Assembly (NCBI GenBank): GCA_016929775.1
Contig: JAFGIE010000026.1
Span: 1-18,580 of the forward strand
DNA length: 18,580 nt
DNA from: Anaerolineae bacterium
Lineage (GTDB): Bacteria > Chloroflexota > Anaerolineae > JAFGEY01
Direction: 5' to 3'
Positions 1 to 6,504 of the stretch are shown one piece after another. The position numbers were made by a program, and so were the translations under genes. Position 1 is the first letter of the stretch, and each line of letters opens with the position of its first letter. The notes under the pieces are model-generated. The model had not been told where the DNA came from and did no database searches. It saw only the letters and a list, made by a program, of their open reading frames with translations.

Positions 1-792
1 CAGAGCCCGATCCGGGTCGATGACTCGTTGGCCAAGCATCCGGGCGAGTACTTTCACATGGTGCTCACCAACCCGCCCTTTGGCAAGAAGAGCAGTGTGA
101 CCTATATCACCGACGAGGGCGAGATCCGGCGTGAGGCGCAGACGATCGTCCGGCAGGACTTTTGGACCTCGACCAGCAACAAGCAGCTCAATTTCGTCCA
201 GCACGTGCGCAGCATCCTCGAGATCGGGGGACAGGCGGCGGTCGTCGTGCCCGACAATGTGCTCTTTGAAGGCGGCGCGGGTGAGACGGTACGCCGCAGG
301 CTGCTCCACGAGTGCGATGTGCACACCCTCCTGAGGCTGCCAACAGGCGTTTTCTATGCGCAGGGCGTCAAGGCCAACGTCCTCTTTTTCGAGCGCCGCG
401 CGGGCGGCGAGACGGCGGCGACGAAGGAGCTGTGGATCTATGACCTGCGCACCAACCAGCACTATACGCTCAAGCGGAACCCGCTGACGCGTGCGGACCT
501 CGACGACTTTGTCGCCTGCTACCACCCCCAGAACCGGCACGAGCGCGAGGAGACGTGGTCAGAGGACAACCCGGACGAGCGCTGGCGCCGGTTCAGGTAC
601 GAGGAGCTGATGGCGCGCGACAAGGCCAACCTGGACATCTTTTGGATCCGCGACGAGTCGCTGGAAGAGACCGCGAACCTGCCCGAGCCGGACGTGCTGG
701 CGGAAGAGATCGTCGAGGACCTGGAGGCAGCGCTGGGGCAGTTCCGGGCTATACTCGCGGATCTGGCCGAGGAGTCATCAAGCATAGGCTAG
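1..792 (+). CDS. hsdM: Type I restriction-modification system DNA methylase subunit (HsdM), 3' part
   Basis: Partial gene: the frame is open from the first base and encodes 263 residues, so the true start lies outside the window. It is the C-terminal half of an N6-adenine DNA methyltransferase of the HsdM family, which methylates the target adenine using S-adenosylmethionine and forms the modification core of type I restriction enzymes. The catalytic NPPF motif is at residues 24-27 of this fragment. It is followed by family landmarks: a QLNFVQH stretch, VVVPDNVLFEGGAG, LLRLPTGVFYAQGVKANVLFF, and a helical C-terminus rich in Glu and Leu. HsdM is normally followed by hsdS, the specificity subunit. 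Here no hsdS-like frame follows, so the S and R genes must be upstream, elsewhere or lost. An orphan methylase is possible. The family call is firm; membership of a complete restriction system cannot be judged from here. Confidence 0.88.
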   Translation, partial: QSPIRVDDSLAKHPGEYFHMVLTNPPFGKKSSVTYITDEGEIRREAQTIVRQDFWTSTSNKQLNFVQHVRSILEIGGQAAVVVPDNVLFEGGAGETVRRRLLHECDVHTLLRLPTGVFYAQGVKANVLFFERRAGGETAATKELWIYDLRTNQHYTLKRNPLTRADLDDFVACYHPQNRHEREETWSEDNPDERWRRFRYEELMARDKANLDIFWIRDESLEETANLPEPDVLAEEIVEDLEAALGQFRAILADLAEESSSIG

Positions 793-810
793 ACCTGCTC
801 AGAGGGTAGT

Positions 811-842
811 GGGATCAGTGCCACCCTTACAGGCACGATCCC
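811..842 (+). terminator. Hairpin after hsdM, possible weak terminator
   Basis: GGGATC (811-816) and GTGCC (818-822) pair with GGCAC (832-836) and GATCCC (837-842). This gives an 11-bp stem with one bulged A (817) and a 9-nt loop, starting 18 nt after the hsdM stop. No T-tract follows, so it is not a classic intrinsic terminator. It could stabilise the 3' end or assist Rho-dependent termination. Confidence 0.35.
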
Positions 843-1055
843 GAGAGCACAACGGATCTGTGGCGCGCCGGCCCCGCTCCACGTTGTGCTGGTGGACAAA
901 CGTGTCGCACGCTGCGGTGTGACGCTCAGGCACAGCACGCCCTGCCGTTACCGGGGCGTCGCGCAGGGCAGAGACGGCTCCCCGCATCGCCGCCTCCTGG
1001 GGGGATGGGGTTCACCACGCGCACATCGCAGGACGGCACGCAGGCTTGGTCCAGA

Positions 1056-1084
1056 TTGTCCCGCGTGCCCGATCGTGCTACAAT
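1056..1084 (+). promoter_or_regulatory. Sigma-70-type promoter for the crtQ/crtO-like pair
   Basis: A -35 TTGTCC (1056-1061) and a -10 TACAAT (1079-1084) are separated by exactly 17 bp. An extended -10 TG lies at 1076-1077. Transcription should begin near 1091, leaving a leader of about 190 nt before the glycosyltransferase start. Confidence 0.6.
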
Positions 1085-1282
1085 GGGCGCACGCCCAGCC
1101 CTCCCCGCCGCGAAAAAGCGGCGTGCCGGCAGGACGCACAGATCGGCGCGTTGGCCCACGCTGCCCGCGCGGGGTGAGCCAGGCGCGGCGCACGTCGCGT
1201 CCTCGACGGCTGGGGAGCAGCACGCACTGCGCTACCCTTACCGGCGCCAGGACCAGAGCTCGACCAGCACGGAGTGCGAATC

Positions 1283-2413
1283 ATGTCAGCGAGACTGGCT
1301 GCGGCAGTTGTGTTCCTCTTGATCGGCGCGTTCCTGATGTGGGACGTGCGCCCGGTCTCCCGGCACAGGCGGCGGCACGGGTCGGGCGAGGAGCGCCGCC
1401 CCAAGGTGTCCGTCATTATCCCGGCGCGGGACGAGGCGGGCCGCATCGGGCGGCTGCTCGCGTCCCTGGCGCAGCAGTCGATCCCGATCCACGAGGTCCT
1501 GGTCGTCGACGACGAATCGGCGGACGACACCGCACGCCTGGCGCGCGAGCTGGGCGCGACGGTGATCGCGGGCCAACCCCTGCCGGACGGGTGGAGCGGC
1601 AAGCCGTGGGCCTGCTGGCAGGGCGCCCAGCAGAGCTCGGGCGACGTCCTGCTGTTCCTCGACGCCGACACCTGGCTCGAGCCGGCGGGCGTGGAGGGCA
1701 TCGTGGGAGCGCTGCGCGACAGCGGGGGCCTGGTCACCGTCCAGCCCTACCACGTGACGGAGCGAGCCTACGAGCAGCTGTCGGCTGTGTTCGGGATCGT
1801 GGTTCTGGCGAGCATGAACGCCTTTACGCCGCTCAGCCGGTGGTGGAAGAGCAGCGGCGGGTTCGGGCCATGCGCCGCCACCGGGCGGGAAGAGTATGCG
1901 GCGACCGGCGGGCACGCGGCGGTCAAGGCGCAGGTGCTCGAGCACCTCGCGATGGCAAAGGTGTTCCGGCGCCAAGGACTGCCCGTCGCGTGTTACAGCG
2001 GTCGCGATGCGATCAGCTACCGCATGTACCCCGGCGGGATCGGGCAGCTCGTCGAGGGATGGAGCAAGGGGTTTGCCCTGGGTGCGGCTGGGATCGCGGC
2101 GCCGTCGCTGATCCTGACCGTGGCATGGGTGTGGGGGTGTTTCAGCACCTTCGCCAGCCTGATCCGCGCGCTCGTGCCCAGCAGCGGGCTGCCGCTCTGG
2201 CCCTGGCTCGCGCTGTATGTGCTGTATGCCGCCGAGTTCTACTGGATGCTCTGGCGCACCGGCAAGTTCCGCTGGTGGACGTCGGCGCTCTATCCGATCC
2301 CGCTCACCTTTTTCGCCGCGATCATGGCCCGGTCGCTGGTCCTCACCCACGTGGTGCGCCGCGTAACGTGGCGCGGGAGAGCGATCCGGATCCGGGGCAG
2401 GGGAGGTCCGTAA
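1283..2413 (+). CDS. CrtQ-like membrane glycosyltransferase family 2
   Basis: The 376-residue protein is a GT-A fold glycosyltransferase anchored in the membrane. One N-terminal transmembrane helix (about residues 4-20) is followed by the nucleotide-sugar-binding start KVSVIIPARDE (41-51), VVDDES, the metal-binding DAD motif (D127, D129), a GGFGP stretch and the GWSKGF motif near residue 265. Hydrophobic helices fill the C-terminus (about 270-360). This order, the length and the downstream neighbour match CrtQ, the 4,4'-diaponeurosporenoate glucosyltransferase of staphyloxanthin synthesis (375 residues in Staphylococcus aureus). GGAG at 1271-1274 favours ATG 1283 over the in-frame GTG at 1274. 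The crtO-like gene follows after 3 bp. The acceptor is unknown: a carotenoid is inferred from the pair, but another isoprenoid or lipid alcohol or acid is possible. Confidence 0.8.
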   Translation: MSARLAAAVVFLLIGAFLMWDVRPVSRHRRRHGSGEERRPKVSVIIPARDEAGRIGRLLASLAQQSIPIHEVLVVDDESADDTARLARELGATVIAGQPLPDGWSGKPWACWQGAQQSSGDVLLFLDADTWLEPAGVEGIVGALRDSGGLVTVQPYHVTERAYEQLSAVFGIVVLASMNAFTPLSRWWKSSGGFGPCAATGREEYAATGGHAAVKAQVLEHLAMAKVFRRQGLPVACYSGRDAISYRMYPGGIGQLVEGWSKGFALGAAGIAAPSLILTVAWVWGCFSTFASLIRALVPSSGLPLWPWLALYVLYAAEFYWMLWRTGKFRWWTSALYPIPLTFFAAIMARSLVLTHVVRRVTWRGRAIRIRGRGGP

Positions 2414-2416
2414 GAG

Positions 2417-2923
2417 ATGCTGGTCGACCTGTCGGGGATCTGGCTGGTCCTGCTCAACGCGATCGCCTGGGTCGCCATCCACCTGGGGGTCGCCTCTCTG
2501 TGCTGCCGCATACCGGCACGCTGGCTCGACCACCGCGGGTGGCTGTTCCGGACCAGAGGCTGGGAGCGAGAGGGGGCGATCTATCAGGCGGTCCTCGGCA
2601 TCCGGGCGTGGAAGTCGCTGCTGCCTTCGGGCGGGACTGCCCTGGGTACCGATTTCTCTCTCTCCCGCGTCGAGTCCCATCGAAGGCGGTATCTAGAACG
2701 GTGGGTGGTCGAGTCGTGCCGCGCCGAGATCACCCACTGGCTGGCGATGGCGTGCGTCGTCCTGTTCGTGCTCTGGAACCCGCCTGCGGGCCTGATCCCG
2801 AACGTCGTGTATGCGATCGCGGCAAACGCGCCCTGCATCCTCGCACAACGCTACAACCGCCCGCGCGTGGTCGCGATCCTGGACAGGCACACAGGCCTCG
2901 CCTCCACGGACGTGGCCGTGTAG
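2417..2923 (+). CDS. CrtO-like glycosyl-carotenoid acyltransferase
   Basis: The 168-residue membrane protein resembles CrtO, the glycosyl-4,4'-diaponeurosporenoate acyltransferase of S. aureus (165 residues). Recalled landmarks shared with it are a hydrophobic N-terminus followed by RIP, an IRAWKSLLP segment (RKWK in CrtO), RAEITHW (RAELIHW in CrtO), then NVVYAIAANAPCILAQRYNR, corresponding to [20 protein letters not shown]. CrtO adds a fatty acyl chain to the sugar placed by CrtQ, anchoring the pigment in the membrane. GGAGG at 2402-2406 lies 10 nt before the ATG. The gene lies 3 bp after the glycosyltransferase and shares its promoter. Family assignment is strong; the acyl donor and glycolipid acceptor are not visible. 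No carotenoid synthase or desaturase is in the window. Confidence 0.82.
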   Translation: MLVDLSGIWLVLLNAIAWVAIHLGVASLCCRIPARWLDHRGWLFRTRGWEREGAIYQAVLGIRAWKSLLPSGGTALGTDFSLSRVESHRRRYLERWVVESCRAEITHWLAMACVVLFVLWNPPAGLIPNVVYAIAANAPCILAQRYNRPRVVAILDRHTGLASTDVAV

Positions 2924-2969
2924 CGCGCGGGCAGCCTGCAGCCGACCGGCTTGCCGGGGCGCGCCCTCT

Positions 2970-3950
2970 CTACCCGGCGCGCGTGCCCGCTCCGCCGGCG
3001 TCCCGCTTGTGGCGGTAGAGGTAGCGCACGTTGAGGGGGTAGAACGCGGCGAGCAGCCAGCCCGCATACGCCTCGGGTACCGCCAGCTCGTCGACCGCAT
3101 CCTCCCCCCTGCGATCGGCGACTAGCTCTTCTGCCCGGCGATCCGCGGCGCGAATGTACTCGGCCTCGCGCTGCAGGCTCTCTGGCCCGCCTACGGGCCC
3201 GTGCCCCGGAACCAAGCGCTCGGGCTCGAGCGCGGCTACCTCGTCCAAGATCGCGAGAAAGCGCTGCGGGTCGCCTTCGATCACCAGGGGGTGGTGATCG
3301 ACGAACAGCAGGTCGCTCATAAAGACGATCCGGTCCTGCGGCAGGTAGAGCACGGCGTCGCTCGGGCTGTGCCCTCGTCCCAGATCGATCAGCTCGGCGG
3401 AGCGCGCCGCTCCGTGCCAAGCTATGCGCCCGGTAAAGGCGACGTTGGGGGCGCGGAAGCGCAGCACGGGCTTGGCCTCGACGAAGGCGCGGTAATAGTC
3501 GACCCACATCGCGATCTGGCGGCGCTCCGCTGCTTGCTCTGCCGCCTGCAGCGCCGCCTGCGTAGACGCTAGGTTGGCCTCGGCGTTGGCGCTGAACGTG
3601 GCATAGTCGTCGTGCCCGCCGGTCGCCACGATCAGGCGGCGTGTCTCGGCGGAGGAGACAATGTCCGTCTCGGCGCCAAAGGCCTGGTTGCCCCACATGT
3701 GGTCGTTGTGGTAGTGGCTGTTGATCACGGCGCTGACTGGGCGCCCGGTCAACGCCTCCGCCGCACGGCGCAGGTCCGCCCCCGCCTGTGGCGTGAACGT
3801 GCTGTCGTACACCAGCGTGCGGTCGCCGAGGTCCACGATCCCGGCGTTGCCGATCGCCGCGCCTCCGCCGAGGTGGATCGCGGCGTACACGCCGTCGGCA
3901 AGCTGCTCGAGCCGGAAGTGCCTTGAGTGCGGTAGCTGCCCAGTATCCAC
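2970..3950 (-). CDS. Metallo-beta-lactamase-fold hydrolase
   Basis: A 326-residue MBL-fold enzyme with a complete dinuclear metal site: HYHNDH gives H79, H81, D83 and H84; H194 lies in GRGHSPSD, D213 in FMSDLLF and H250 in VPGHGP. An insert rich in Ala, Gln and Glu (about 120-145) probably forms a helical arm, as in many MBL esterases and lactonases. There is no signal peptide, so it is probably cytoplasmic. The open frame extends upstream to 4079, but GTG 3950 is preferred: GGGGAGG sits 5 nt before it and homology-like sequence begins directly after (FRLEQLADGVYAAIH). It converges with the crtO-like gene and diverges from the response regulator. The substrate cannot be told; possibilities include esters, lactones, thioesters and beta-lactams. 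Confidence 0.8.
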   Translation of the reverse strand: MDTGQLPHSRHFRLEQLADGVYAAIHLGGGAAIGNAGIVDLGDRTLVYDSTFTPQAGADLRRAAEALTGRPVSAVINSHYHNDHMWGNQAFGAETDIVSSAETRRLIVATGGHDDYATFSANAEANLASTQAALQAAEQAAERRQIAMWVDYYRAFVEAKPVLRFRAPNVAFTGRIAWHGAARSAELIDLGRGHSPSDAVLYLPQDRIVFMSDLLFVDHHPLVIEGDPQRFLAILDEVAALEPERLVPGHGPVGGPESLQREAEYIRAADRRAEELVADRRGEDAVDELAVPEAYAGWLLAAFYPLNVRYLYRHKRDAGGAGTRAG

Positions 3951-4135
3951 CCTATCCTCCCCACACTGCCACGACGAAGCCAGGATGCGAGCGACCCTGC
4001 CAGCACGAGCGATTGGCGCCCAACCCGCGCGATGCCCGGCGCGCCATCGAGCATGCCCGCGGATCGAGTGGTTGGGCATTGAGCCAACCGATGACAGATC
4101 CGTGCCAACCGGTGCGCGGATGTGCCTCTGCGATC

Positions 4136-4164
4136 AAGATACCACAGCGCAGGCGCGCTGTCAA
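4136..4164 (-). promoter_or_regulatory. Promoter of the MBL hydrolase, with internal dyad
   Basis: On the minus strand a perfect -35 TTGACA (4164-4159) and a -10 TATCTT (4141-4136) are 17 bp apart. ACAGCGC (4144-4150) and GCGCTGT (4155-4161) form a perfect inverted repeat around AGGC, filling the spacer and overlapping the -35 by three bases, which is a typical place for a repressor operator. The leader to GTG 3950 is about 180 nt. Confidence 0.6.
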
Positions 4165-4264
4165 GAGCCCCTGCTGGAGGGGGTGCGCGTCACGTTGGGG
4201 GAAAGCGTGAGCCTGGAGCTCTGGACGACCATCATCCCGCCGCTCACTACGGACGCGTACGTCA

Positions 4265-4292
4265 TGGCGGGGACCGACGCCGGTCCCCGCCA
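4265..4292. repeat. Perfect 12-bp inverted repeat (hairpin 1)
   Basis: TGGCGGGGACCG (4265-4276) pairs perfectly with CGGTCCCCGCCA (4281-4292) around the 4-nt loop ACGC. No T-tract follows and no gene ends here, so a terminator role for a neighbouring gene is not evident. Confidence 0.75.
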
Positions 4293-4300
4293 CCCCTGCG

Positions 4301-4321
4301 CTGGGGGCATTCTGCCCCCAG
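4301..4321. repeat. Perfect 9-bp inverted repeat (hairpin 2)
   Basis: CTGGGGGCA (4301-4309) pairs perfectly with TGCCCCCAG (4313-4321) around TTC. It begins 8 bp after hairpin 1, so the two form a tandem pair just upstream of the response-regulator promoter. Confidence 0.7.
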
Positions 4322-4364
4322 GCCTCTGCATAGAGCGCCTCGGGGATCAGGTGCCGCACGCGGC

Positions 4365-4395
4365 TTGTAGTACTCTGGCGACTTGGTTGTATAAC
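4365..4395 (+). promoter_or_regulatory. Probable promoter of the response regulator
   Basis: TTGTAG (4365-4370) and TATAAC (4390-4395) are separated by 19 bp, longer than the ideal 17. This may mean an activator-dependent promoter. Transcription would begin near 4402, giving a leader of about 38 nt before the GTG. Confidence 0.42.
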
Positions 4396-4439
4396 ATGGT
4401 AGAGTGCCCACAATCGCGTGCCTATGTGAGGAGGCTTGT

Positions 4440-5147
4440 GTGAGTCAGCGGATCCTGATCATCGACGATGACCTCGGCCTACTGGTCCTGCTCCGGCAGT
4501 GGTTAGAGCTCGAGGGGTTCCAGGTGACCACGGCGAAGAGCGGGGAGAGCGGTCTCCGCAAAGCGCGCCAGCTCAGCCTCGACCTGATCATCCTCGACAT
4601 CATGATGCCCGACATGGATGGATGGGTCGTCTACCAGCAGCTGCGCCAGGCGAGCAACGCTCGGATCATGGTCCTCACCGCACTGGCGACCAAGGAAGAC
4701 ATCGCGCGGGGCGTCGAGCTGGGCGTCGACGACTTTTTGGTCAAGCCGTGCGGGTTCGACGAGTTGCGCCTGCGCATCCGCCGCGCGTTGGGGCACAGCC
4801 ACGACGGCGTGGAGGACAGGTTTGTCGTGTTCGACGACGGATACCTCCGCGTCGACCTGATGCACGGGGCGAGCGTCAGCGGGCACGAACCGGTCGATCT
4901 CACGCCCACCGAGTCGCGGCTGCTGCTCTACCTTGCCCGGCGCCGGGGGCAGACCGTCCCCTCCACAGAGTTGCTGGTCAACGTCTGGGGGCCTGAGTAC
5001 GAAGAGGAGCACCGCTACCTCGACCTGTACGTCCGGCACCTGAGCAGAAAGATCGAGAGCGATCCGGGACGTCCGCGGTATATCCGCACGAGTCGGGACC
5101 GAGGGTACTGTTTTGCCGATGTAGTCACTCCCGTTCCTAGCCGATAG
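4440..5147 (+). CDS. OmpR/PhoB-family response regulator, orphan
   Basis: A 235-residue two-component response regulator. The receiver domain (about 1-120) has the acidic pocket D9-D11, phosphoacceptor D53 in LDIMMPDMDG, T80 and K102 in VKP, so all phosphorylation residues are present. The winged-helix DNA-binding domain (about 140-230) shows LTPTESRLLLYLARRRG, a transactivation loop around VWGPEY, the recognition-helix region YVRHLSRKIE and the wing IRTSRDRGYCF. It would bind promoter DNA after phosphorylation. AGGAGG at 4429-4434 lies 5 nt before GTG 4440, which fixes the start; the upstream in-frame extension to 4404 is not family-like. No histidine kinase is adjacent, and the nearest one (7488) is of the NarL class, which usually partners LuxR-type regulators. 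It is therefore an orphan within this window. Confidence 0.9.
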   Translation: MSQRILIIDDDLGLLVLLRQWLELEGFQVTTAKSGESGLRKARQLSLDLIILDIMMPDMDGWVVYQQLRQASNARIMVLTALATKEDIARGVELGVDDFLVKPCGFDELRLRIRRALGHSHDGVEDRFVVFDDGYLRVDLMHGASVSGHEPVDLTPTESRLLLYLARRRGQTVPSTELLVNVWGPEYEEEHRYLDLYVRHLSRKIESDPGRPRYIRTSRDRGYCFADVVTPVPSR

Positions 5148-5169
5148 CCCTTTCCCGGCTCTGTGGCTT

Positions 5170-5203
5170 GAGCGTGGCGCGCGTGCGCGCCACGCTCTTT
5201 TTT
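5170..5203 (+). terminator. Intrinsic terminator of the response regulator
   Basis: GAGCGTGGCGCGC (5170-5182) is perfectly complementary to GCGCGCCACGCTC (5185-5197) and is followed at once by six T residues (5198-5203). It lies 22 nt after the stop codon. The stem is very G+C-rich, so termination should be efficient. Confidence 0.92.
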
Positions 5204-5221
5204 GTGCTGCGATTCTGGCTC

Positions 5222-5250
5222 TGGACAAGGAACCGAAAACGGGGTACCAT
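5222..5250 (+). promoter_or_regulatory. Promoter of the URO-D/membrane protein unit
   Basis: A -35 TGGACA (5222-5227) and a -10 TACCAT (5245-5250) are separated by 17 bp, directly downstream of the terminator. The predicted leader is about 63 nt. Confidence 0.5.
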
Positions 5251-5319
5251 ATGCGCGCACGCTGACCCGTCCGCCGCCGCGCGCCCGCGGCGCTGTCCTT
5301 CGCGTGGAGGTGACCGCAC

Positions 5320-6495
5320 ATGCCCGACGAGCACGCGCACGCCCAGGTTGGACCTCGCCCCCCGGCGGGGTGCATGAGCGACCGCCAGCGGTTGCTGGCG
5401 ATCATGGCAGGCCAGAGCCCGGATCAGATCCCGTGGATCCCGCGCCTGGCGATCTGGTACGAGGGGCAGCGGCAGCGCGGCACGCTGCCCGATCGCTACC
5501 GCGGTTGGTCTCTGCGCGAGATCGAGCGCGCGTTGGGCATGGGCACGCCGGCGCGAGAGGGCCGGATCCACCGGATGGACCTGCACGACGTGGCGGTGGA
5601 GGTGACGGAGGAGGGAAGCGAGACGGTCACCTGGTACCGGACCCCGGTCGGCACGGTCTCGACCCGGCACCGTCACTCCGACGTGCTTGCCCGCGGCGGG
5701 ATCGAGACGCGCCAAGAGGTCGGCAAGATGATCCGAGGCCCGGCTGACTATGCCGTGGTCGAGTACATGATCGAGCACACCGAGGTCGTGCCCACCTACG
5801 ACGCCTACTTGGCCTACGAGGCGGAGGTCGGCGAGGACGGTGTACCCCTGGTCTCGATCGGCGCAGACCCGATGTACCGCGTGATGCGCGAGTACATCGG
5901 CTACAACCAGGTCTTCTACCACATGCACGACTATCCCAAGCTGTTCCATCACCTACTGGGCGTCCTCGAGGAACAGGCACAGCAGACCCAACGGGTGGCG
6001 CTGGACTCGCCCGCCAGGCTGATCCTGCATGGGGAGCATTTCGACTCGCAGATGACCCCGCCGCCCATTTTTCGCCAGTACATGCTCCCCTACTACCGCG
6101 CGTTTGCGGCGCGGATGCACGAGCGCGGCAAGGTCCTGGCATGTCACGCCGATGCGGACACGAGCCTGCTCCTCGACCTGATCGCGGAAGCGGGCTTTGA
6201 CATGGCCGAGTGCTTTGTCACGGCGCCGATGGTGCCCGTGACGCTGGCGCAGGCGCGCGCGGCGTGGGGCAGGGATGTGATCATCTGGGGAGGCATCCCG
6301 TCGGCGATGCTGTGCGAGCCGGTGACCGATGCGGCCTTTGAGCGCTACATGCGCGAGCTGTTCCGCACGATCGCACCGGGGGACGCGTTCATCCTCGGCG
6401 TGGCGGACAACGTGATGGCTGAAGCCAGGATCGAGCGTGTCGAGCGCGTGAGCGAGCTGGTCGACGCGTTGGGCAGGTACCCGGTGACGGGGTAG
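5320..6495 (+). CDS. Uroporphyrinogen decarboxylase (URO-D) family protein
   Basis: A 391-residue TIM-barrel protein of the wide URO-D superfamily, which includes haem-pathway HemE and cobalamin-dependent methyltransferases such as MtaA and CmuA. Recognisable elements are RQRLLAIMAGQSPDQIPWIPR near the N-terminus (residue 22 onward), HGEHFDSQMTPP, YMLPYYRAFAARMHERGK, CHADAD, then AGFDMAECF and IIWGGIPSAML near the C-terminus. This pattern belongs to the catabolic or methyltransferase-like branch rather than HemE: the HemE N-terminal substrate motif is not seen and no other haem gene is nearby. The zinc-binding H-x-C motif of MtaA is also not obvious. GGAGGTGA at 5306-5313 lies 6 nt before the ATG; an internal ATG at about residue 19 is an alternative start. 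The gene is followed after 9 bp by a membrane protein. The substrate is unknown. Confidence 0.78.
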   Translation: MPDEHAHAQVGPRPPAGCMSDRQRLLAIMAGQSPDQIPWIPRLAIWYEGQRQRGTLPDRYRGWSLREIERALGMGTPAREGRIHRMDLHDVAVEVTEEGSETVTWYRTPVGTVSTRHRHSDVLARGGIETRQEVGKMIRGPADYAVVEYMIEHTEVVPTYDAYLAYEAEVGEDGVPLVSIGADPMYRVMREYIGYNQVFYHMHDYPKLFHHLLGVLEEQAQQTQRVALDSPARLILHGEHFDSQMTPPPIFRQYMLPYYRAFAARMHERGKVLACHADADTSLLLDLIAEAGFDMAECFVTAPMVPVTLAQARAAWGRDVIIWGGIPSAMLCEPVTDAAFERYMRELFRTIAPGDAFILGVADNVMAEARIERVERVSELVDALGRYPVTG

Positions 6496-6504
6496 GAGGA
6501 GGCG

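Larger units (their letters stand above)
793..1282. other. 490-bp intergenic region between hsdM and the glycosyltransferase
   Basis: No convincing coding frame: the open frames here have the Arg/Pro/Ala-rich composition of frame shadows in G+C-rich DNA and lack a plausible ribosome-binding site. The region holds an imperfect hairpin just after hsdM (811-842), a good promoter (1056-1084), and a leader of about 190 nt that contains a small hairpin (CGCCGC at 1106-1111, loop GAAAAA, GCGGCG at 1118-1123). I see no remnant of hsdS on either strand. Confidence 0.6.
3951..4439. promoter_or_regulatory. Divergent control region between the MBL hydrolase and the response regulator
   Basis: 489 bp without a credible gene. 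It contains the minus-strand promoter for the MBL gene (4136-4164) with a dyad in its spacer, two 8-bp direct repeats GCCAACCG (4083-4090 and 4104-4111, 21 bp apart), two adjacent perfect hairpins (4265-4292, 4301-4321), and the plus-strand promoter region for the response regulator (4365-4395). The long frames that cross it on both strands have shadow-like composition. Confidence 0.55.

Noticed and set aside
886..3018. A very long plus-strand open frame spanning the glycosyltransferase region
   Set aside because: Its composition is dominated by Arg, Pro, Gly and Ala, it lacks any family motif and it is a frame shadow of the crtQ/crtO-like genes, which have clear motifs and ribosome-binding sites.
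3951..4079. A longer N-terminus for the MBL hydrolase
   Set aside because: The extra 43 codons are Arg/Ala-rich and unlike the family, while GTG 3950 has a GGGGAGG site 5 nt upstream.
3952..4413. A 153-codon minus-strand frame across the divergent control region
   Set aside because: No ribosome-binding site or recognisable motif, and it runs through both perfect hairpins and two promoters.
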